Shown here piece by piece: positions 59,189 to 64,000 of a stretch of DNA of 64,000 nt (positions are counted from its first letter, which is position 1; each line of letters opens with the position of its first letter). Origin of the DNA: CAWCTD01 sp963798455 (lineage in GTDB: Bacteria; Acidobacteriota; Terriglobia; Bryobacterales; Bryobacteraceae); NCBI GenBank assembly GCA_963798455.1, contig CAWCTD010000003.1:558001-622000 (forward strand). Reading direction: 5' to 3'. The notes below the pieces were generated by a model. It was not told the origin of the DNA. It was given only the letters and a program-made list of their open reading frames with translations, and searched no databases. A program made the position numbers and the translations under genes.

Positions 59189-60235
59189 ATGCCGACTCAC
59201 AAGACTATTCTTTACAGGGACGCTGGCGTCAATATCGACGAATCCGACCGGGCGGTTTCTCGCATCAAGGAACTGGCGCGCGCGACTTTTCACGCCAACG
59301 TTCTCACTGAGATCGGCAGTTTCGGCGCCGGTTTCCGGCTCGCCGGGTGGAGAGCGCCCGTCCTGGTGAGCTCCGCCGACGGCGTGGGGACGAAGCTAAA
59401 GATTGCCTTTCTCACCGGCCGCCACGGCACCGTGGGCGAGGACCTGGTCAATCACTGCGTGAACGACATCGCCGTCCAGGGCGCCACTCCCCTCTTTTTC
59501 CTCGATTATTTCGCCGTGGGTAAACTGGACGCCGAGGTCGCGGCGCAGGTGGTGAGCGGCATGGCTCGCGGGTGCGGCAACAATGGCTGCGCTTTGATCG
59601 GAGGCGAAACCGCGGAGATGCCCGGCTTTTACGCGCCCGGTGAATACGACCTGGCGGGTTTCATCGTCGGCGCCGTCGAGCGCCGGCGTCTCCTCACCGG
59701 CGCCTCCGTCCGACGCGGCGATGTGCTTCTGGGGCTGCCCTCGACCGGTCTTCACACCAACGGGTACTCGCTCGCCCGCAAGTTGCTGTTTGAAGTCGCG
59801 GGTCATACCGCGGAGACCTACCTGACGGGTCTGGGCTGCACGGTGGCTGAGGAACTGCTCAAGGTGCATCGGAGTTACCTGTGCGCCATCCAGTCGCTGC
59901 ATGTCAAGGGCCTGCTCAGAGCAGCCGCTCACATCACCGGAGGCGGCATTTCGGACAACACTCCGCGGGCGCTGCCGGCCGGCCTCGCCGCCGAAATCGA
60001 CACCGCATCCTGGAAGATCCCGCCGGTGTTCGAGCTTCTGAGGAGCCTCGGCGGCATCCCCGAAGACGACTACCGGCGCACCTTCAATTTGGGCGTTGGG
60101 ATGATACTGGTTGTTCCCAAGGCCAGGCTGGCGCAAGCCAGGAAGCTGCTGGACCGGCTGGGGGAACCACATTGGCGGATCGGACGCGTAACGGCTTTGC
60201 CGCGCGGCGCCAAGTCAAGGGTGATCTACATATGA
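59189..60235 (+). CDS. purM: Phosphoribosylformylglycinamidine cyclo-ligase (AIR synthetase)
   Basis: The product is 348 residues. It makes aminoimidazole ribotide in purine synthesis. Motifs: 'YRDAGVNIDESDRAVSRIKE', 'LVSSADGVGTKLKIAF', 'NHCVNDIAVQGATPLFFLDYFAVGKL' (split), 'LIGGETAEMPGFYAPGEYDLAGFIVG' (split) and 'HITGGGISDNTPRALP'. It overlaps purN by 4 bases. Confidence 0.96.
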   Translation: MPTHKTILYRDAGVNIDESDRAVSRIKELARATFHANVLTEIGSFGAGFRLAGWRAPVLVSSADGVGTKLKIAFLTGRHGTVGEDLVNHCVNDIAVQGATPLFFLDYFAVGKLDAEVAAQVVSGMARGCGNNGCALIGGETAEMPGFYAPGEYDLAGFIVGAVERRRLLTGASVRRGDVLLGLPSTGLHTNGYSLARKLLFEVAGHTAETYLTGLGCTVAEELLKVHRSYLCAIQSLHVKGLLRAAAHITGGGISDNTPRALPAGLAAEIDTASWKIPPVFELLRSLGGIPEDDYRRTFNLGVGMILVVPKARLAQARKLLDRLGEPHWRIGRVTALPRGAKSRVIYI

Positions 60236-60834
60236 AACGTCTCGGAATCCTGCTGTCGGGCCGCGGATCGAACTTCGAGGCCATCGCGGACAACGTAGCC
60301 GCCGGCCGGATCGACGCCACGATTGCCGTCGTCATCTCGAACCGGCCCGAAGCCCGGGGGCTGGAGACCGCGCGGGCCCGCGGCCTGAACGCCGTGTGCA
60401 TTCCCTCCAAAGGCGTGGAGCGCGAGGCCTATGACCGCCTGGTAGTCGCGGAATTGAGGAAGCACCAGGTGGACCTGGTCTGCCTGGCGGGATTCATGCG
60501 GCTTCTGAGCGCTTACTTTGTCCGCGAGTTCCCGCTGAAGATCCTGAACATCCACCCTGCCCTGCTTCCCTCCTTCCCCGGTTTGGATGCCCAGCATCAG
60601 GCCTGGGAGCATGGGGTCAAGATCTCCGGTTGCACCGTCCACTTCGTGGACGAACACCTGGACGCGGGGAACGTCGTCGTGCAGGCCGCCGTGCCGGTGC
60701 TGGACGACGACACGGTCGAGACGCTTTCAGCCCGGATACTCAAAGAGGAACACCGCATCTACAGCGAGGCGATCCGCATCGTGCTTTCAGGTAACTTCCG
60801 CCTCGAAGGACGGCGGGTGCTGCTCGGCAAGTAG
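60232..60834 (+). CDS. purN: Phosphoribosylglycinamide formyltransferase
   Basis: The product is 200 residues. It transfers formyl from 10-formyl-THF to GAR. Motifs: 'RLGILLSGRGSNFEAIADNV', 'ICLAGFMRLL'-like 'VCLAGFMRLLSAYFV', 'ILNIHPALLPSFPG' with the catalytic Asn and His, and 'GCTVHFVDEHLDAGNVVVQAAVPV' (split) with the catalytic Asp. The ATG at 60232 overlaps the purM stop. Confidence 0.96.
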   Translation: MKRLGILLSGRGSNFEAIADNVAAGRIDATIAVVISNRPEARGLETARARGLNAVCIPSKGVEREAYDRLVVAELRKHQVDLVCLAGFMRLLSAYFVREFPLKILNIHPALLPSFPGLDAQHQAWEHGVKISGCTVHFVDEHLDAGNVVVQAAVPVLDDDTVETLSARILKEEHRIYSEAIRIVLSGNFRLEGRRVLLGK

Positions 60835-60875
60835 GGGCACGGGCATTTCTTCATGCCTCCCGCGCACCGCTCGTC

Positions 60876-61859
60876 TTACCGGTGTCCCAGCACCGGGTGG
60901 GGCTGGTAGGGCTCGGCGAGCGCTTTCAGCTCGGACTCGTCCAGCTTCAGATCCAGCGCGGTGACAGCCTCCTCGAGGTGTTGCATCTTGCTAGCGCCGA
61001 TGATCGGCGCGGTAATGCCCGGCTGCGCCAGCACCCACGCCAGAGCGACCTGCATGTTTGTCACCGCACGTTTCCGGGCAATCTCGCTGACCCGCCCCAC
61101 CACCGCAAAGTCCGAATCCTGGTAGTACATCCGCTGCCCGTAGTCGTCGGTTCTAGCCCTTACCGTGTCTCCGAAGCCCTCTTTCCGGTGGTTGCCGGCC
61201 AGGAACCCGCGCGCCAGGGGGCTCCATGGGATGAGGCCGATGCCCTCTTCGCGGCAGAGAGGAATCATCTCCCGCTCCTCTTCGCGGTAGATCAGGTTGT
61301 AGTGGTTCTGCATGGTGACGAAGCGCGTCCGCCCCAGCGCGTCCGCCCGGTAGAGCATCTTGGCGAACTGCCAGGCGTACATGGAGGAGGCCCCGATGTA
61401 CAGCGCCTTGCCCTCCTTCACCACGTCGTCGAGCGCCGCCAGAGTTTCCTCGACCGGCGTCCGATAGTCGAAGCGATGGATCTGGTAAAGATCCACATAG
61501 TCCGTGCCGAGCCGTCGCAGGCTGCCGTCGATGGAGTGCATGATGTGCTTCCGCGACAAGCCTTGCAGGTTCGGGTCTTCGCCCATGGGGCTGAAGACCT
61601 TGGTGGCGATCACCACGCGGTCCCGCGGCTGGCCGAAGTGCTTCAGGGCGCGGCCCAGGATCTCCTCGCTCACCCCGAGCGAGTACACGTCCGCCGTATC
61701 GAAGAAGTTGATCCCCAGCTCCAGCGCGCGGCCAATAAACGGCAGGCTCTCGTCTTCCTCCAGTATCCACTCCCGCCACTCTTTCGAGCCATAGGTCATG
61801 CAACCCAGGCAAAGCCGTGAGACCTTGACACCCGTCGATCCGAGATTGAGGTATTCCAT
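60876..61859 (-). CDS. Aldo/keto reductase
   Basis: The product is 327 residues. The catalytic tetrad is visible: Asp in 'NFFDTADVYSLGVSEEILG', Tyr next to it, Lys in 'VIATKVFSPMG' and His in 'DLYQIHRFDYRTPVEETL'. The C-terminal NADPH-binding part is 'VLAQPGITAPIIGASKMQHLEEAV' (split). It matches the YajO/IolS-like group. Substrate unknown. It is convergent with purN. Confidence 0.93.
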   Translation of the reverse strand: MEYLNLGSTGVKVSRLCLGCMTYGSKEWREWILEEDESLPFIGRALELGINFFDTADVYSLGVSEEILGRALKHFGQPRDRVVIATKVFSPMGEDPNLQGLSRKHIMHSIDGSLRRLGTDYVDLYQIHRFDYRTPVEETLAALDDVVKEGKALYIGASSMYAWQFAKMLYRADALGRTRFVTMQNHYNLIYREEEREMIPLCREEGIGLIPWSPLARGFLAGNHRKEGFGDTVRARTDDYGQRMYYQDSDFAVVGRVSEIARKRAVTNMQVALAWVLAQPGITAPIIGASKMQHLEEAVTALDLKLDESELKALAEPYQPHPVLGHR

Positions 61860-61890
61860 ACTTTCTGTGTACCGTGCCTTCTCTTCGTAA

Positions 61891-63138
61891 TCAACCCTGG
61901 GGCTGCCTGGACAACTCGTCCCTACGGCGCAGGCCGGGGAACAGCCACGCCCAAGCGAGCACGATCACTATCGTTCCCACCCCGCCCAGGATGACCGCCG
62001 GAACGGCGCCGAACCACTGCGCCGTGATCCCCGACTCGAACTGACCCACCTCATTCGAAGCGCTGACGAAGACTCCGTTGACCGCGCTTACGCGGCCACG
62101 CATGTGGTCCGGCGTATCGAGTTGGACCATGGTTTGCCGCACGATCACACTCACCATGTCGCAGGCGTCGGCGAGCGCCAATGCCGCCAGCGACAACGCC
62201 GGGCTGCGTGACAGCCCGAAAACCACAGTGAAGACGCCGAAGCCGAATACGCACCCCAGCATCTTGACCCCCACTTTCCGCTCGAGAGGCCAGCGAGCCA
62301 CGAGGACCGCCATCAGCACTGCTCCCACGCCGGGTGCGCTGCGCAGGAGCCCCAGACCGAAAGCCCCCACTTTCAGAATGTCCCGCGCGAAGACCGGCAG
62401 AAGCGCCACCGCGCCGCCCAGCAGCACGGCAAACATATCCAGGGAGATGGCGCCGAGAATCAACCTGTGATCACGTATGTACCTCAACCCTTCCAGAACC
62501 ATGCCGAGCGAAGTCCCTATCGGCCGGCGTTCCTGTTTCGGAACATGCACCGCTGAGACCAGGACCAGCGCAGCCAGATATGTAACCGCCGCGGAGGAGT
62601 AGACCGGCACGGGGCTGCCTGTCAAACCGTAGAGCAGTCCGCCCGCCATCGGCCCGAGGATGGTTGCCGCCTGGAAGATAGAAGCGCTCCAGGCCACGGC
62701 ATTCGGGAAGTGATCTTCAGGCACCAGCAGCGGCAGCAGCGCCTGGCTCGCCGGCTGGTTGAAGGCCCTTACGGTTCCATTCAGCAGCAGTACGAGATAG
62801 ATAGGGTAAACGGAAGCCGGCCCTCGCACGGCTAGCCATACAAGCAGCACCGAGCACAGCGAGAACGCGCCATAGCAGGCCTGAAGGATGCGCTGTCGCG
62901 CGACCCGGTCCGCGGTGTGGCCGGAGACCAGGAACAGCAGAATGCCTGGCAGGAACTGCGCCAGCCCCACAAGGCCCAGGTCCAGCGCCCGGTGCGTCAG
63001 CGCGTACACCTGCCATGCGACCGCCACTGCCTGCATTTCCGACGACACGATCGTCAAAAACCGGGCTGTCATGTAGAAACGGAAGTTGGGGTAGCGGAAG
63101 GCCACGCCGGCCGGCCGCCCCGCTGGCTTCAGGCGCAT
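61891..63138 (-). CDS. MFS transporter (Enterobactin exporter/DUF894-like)
   Basis: The product is 415 residues with about 12 membrane helices. The intracellular motif A region 'LFLVSGHTADRVARQRILQAC' (split) and 'LLYGLTGSPVPVYSSAAV' fit the MFS_3 (EntS-like) family. The N-terminus 'FRYPNFRFYMTARFLTIVSSEMQAVAVAWQVYALTH' (split) is typical. It probably exports a small compound. Confidence 0.9.
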   Translation of the reverse strand: MRLKPAGRPAGVAFRYPNFRFYMTARFLTIVSSEMQAVAVAWQVYALTHRALDLGLVGLAQFLPGILLFLVSGHTADRVARQRILQACYGAFSLCSVLLVWLAVRGPASVYPIYLVLLLNGTVRAFNQPASQALLPLLVPEDHFPNAVAWSASIFQAATILGPMAGGLLYGLTGSPVPVYSSAAVTYLAALVLVSAVHVPKQERRPIGTSLGMVLEGLRYIRDHRLILGAISLDMFAVLLGGAVALLPVFARDILKVGAFGLGLLRSAPGVGAVLMAVLVARWPLERKVGVKMLGCVFGFGVFTVVFGLSRSPALSLAALALADACDMVSVIVRQTMVQLDTPDHMRGRVSAVNGVFVSASNEVGQFESGITAQWFGAVPAVILGGVGTIVIVLAWAWLFPGLRRRDELSRQPQG

Positions 63139-63142
63139 GCGG

Positions 63143-63306
63143 ACTTAGTGCATGATTTCGCAAATACGGCGGCGTATTGTGGCGTACGCTTAAGCGTGCC
63201 GCTGCGGGCTTGAGCCCGCAGTTTGACGGCGAGCTGAAGCTGGCCGCTGCACCCGGAAGGGTGCGCCACCCTTTGTGACCGTATTTGCGAAATCATGTAC
63301 TTAGTG
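63143..63306 (+). mobile_element. MITE-like element with 19-base terminal inverted repeats and target duplication
   Basis: CATGATTTCGCAAATACGG (63151-63169) is the exact reverse complement of 63279-63297. ACTTAGTG stands at both edges (63143-63150 and 63299-63306), as expected for a target duplication. The inside is a run of palindromes: ACGCTTAAGCGT (12-base perfect palindrome), CTGCGGGCT-TG-AGCCCGCAG, GGCGAGCT-GA-AGCTGGCC and GCACCC-GGAA-GGGTGC. There is no gene inside. It sits between the MFS gene and the pirin gene. Confidence 0.75.
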
Positions 63307-63428
63307 CCAGTTTCCCATAGTCCCCGGCGGAGCGCGCGAAACTACCCTCCAGCCGAAACACTGTGGTGTATGCTCGGGATAGGCGGGACTCGAAGAGAGA
63401 AATCCCGAGCCGGAGGGAGACAACGCAC

Positions 63429-64000
63429 ATGGGCAAGCCAAGAAAGATCCACAAGATTCTCAAGAGCACGCCGACCGTGGAAGGCGCGGGCGTCCACCTG
63501 AAAAGGGCGTTTGGGTTTCATGATGTGCCGCTGTTCGATCCGTTTCTGCTGCTCGACGACTTCCGCTCGGACAATCCCGCTCATTATCTCAGCGGCTTTC
63601 CGTGGCACCCTCACCGGGGCATCGAGACCATCACCTATGTCTTCGACGGCAGCGTGGAGCACGGGGACAGCATGGGGAACCGGGGGGTGATCCACTCCGG
63701 CGATGTGCAGTGGATGACCGCGGGCAGCGGCATCATCCACCAGGAGATGCCCAAGGGGCGGGAGGATGGTTTGATGGGAGGCATACAGCTCTGGGCCAAC
63801 CTCCCCGCAACTCATAAGATGATGGACCCGCGCTACCGCAACGTCCAGGGCAAGGACATTCCGGAAGTCACGCTGGATGGCGGCGCCAGAGTGAAGGTCA
63901 TCTGTGGGGAAGTGATGGGGGTGCGGGGCCCGGTGCGGGACGTCGTGATCGATCCCGAGTACCTGGACATAACGGTTCCTCCGGAGACTGCCCTGACGTT
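63429..64000 (+). CDS. Pirin family protein, 3' truncated by the window edge
   Basis: At least 190 residues are visible from the ATG at 63429, with GGAGGG at 63413-63418. The N-terminal cupin holds 'DPFLLLDDFRS', 'FPWHPHRGIETITYVFDGSVEHGDSMGNRG' (split), 'GDVQWMTAGSGIIHQEMPKG' and 'GIQLWANLP', giving the usual metal-binding His/His/His/Glu. Bacterial pirins are iron-binding quercetinase-like or regulatory proteins. The frame continues beyond 64000. Confidence 0.93.
   Translation, partial: MGKPRKIHKILKSTPTVEGAGVHLKRAFGFHDVPLFDPFLLLDDFRSDNPAHYLSGFPWHPHRGIETITYVFDGSVEHGDSMGNRGVIHSGDVQWMTAGSGIIHQEMPKGREDGLMGGIQLWANLPATHKMMDPRYRNVQGKDIPEVTLDGGARVKVICGEVMGVRGPVRDVVIDPEYLDITVPPETALT

Overview
The window reads like a high-GC chromosomal segment of an Acidobacteriota bacterium of the Solibacter/Bryobacter type. 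I infer this from the kinds of genes present, not from a database search: long Oar-like TonB receptors, a VWFA-related secreted protein, Tat-exported oxidoreductase and isomerase genes, paired NHL-propeller proteins, a DUF2934 protein, and a DUF2924 mobile cassette. LpxD and TonB receptors indicate an outer membrane.

Layout. 1-4600: the end of a surface protein, two tandem NHL-propeller paralogues, a Tat-exported FAD oxidoreductase and a DUF2934 protein. 4600-10900: an accessory region with a CAP protein, a doubly damaged ParA pseudogene, tRNA-Asn, a two-gene HEPN plus helicase-nuclease cassette on the minus strand, a decayed DUF2924 cassette, an integrase N-terminal fragment and a tRNA-Gly half. 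11000-16510: lipoamide dehydrogenase, LipB and an E2 acyltransferase in a tightly coupled run, then a Tat-exported sugar isomerase-like protein and a glycosidase-like protein, followed by tRNA-Ser. 16690-28055: a minus-strand exopolysaccharide or O-antigen locus (flippase, membrane protein, Wzy-type ligase/polymerase, glycosyltransferases, methyltransferases, WecG, polyprenyl-phosphate sugar transferase). 28320-38770: housekeeping genes, including a TGS GTPase with an internal stop, a Clp-fold protease, an acyl-CoA ligase, tsaE, nnrDE, a K+ channel, a PP2C phosphatase, a LOG-family protein and lpxD. 38845-46000: an Oar-like receptor with a frameshift, a VWA protein, TPR protein, thioredoxin and glycogen synthase. 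46045-47550: an insertion sequence. 47643-54450: a BtuB-like receptor, TPR proteins, rnc, a MerR regulator, greA and a CDP-alcohol phosphatidyltransferase. 54468-57322: divergent nikR and an ECF nickel/cobalt transporter. 57350-64000: dtd, a GHMP kinase, purM-purN, an aldo/keto reductase, an MFS transporter, a MITE-like element and a truncated pirin gene.

The most interesting parts are the HEPN/helicase-nuclease cassette lying among mobile-element debris (a candidate defence system I cannot match to a named one); a three-way-junction palindrome in the insertion sequence whose mismatches become G-U pairs only on the minus strand; a compact multi-hairpin MITE with a target duplication; and a palindrome abutting the cbiM start codon. 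Several genes carry single-base lesions (ParA, DUF2924, TGS GTPase, Oar receptor). Some of these may be sequencing or assembly errors.
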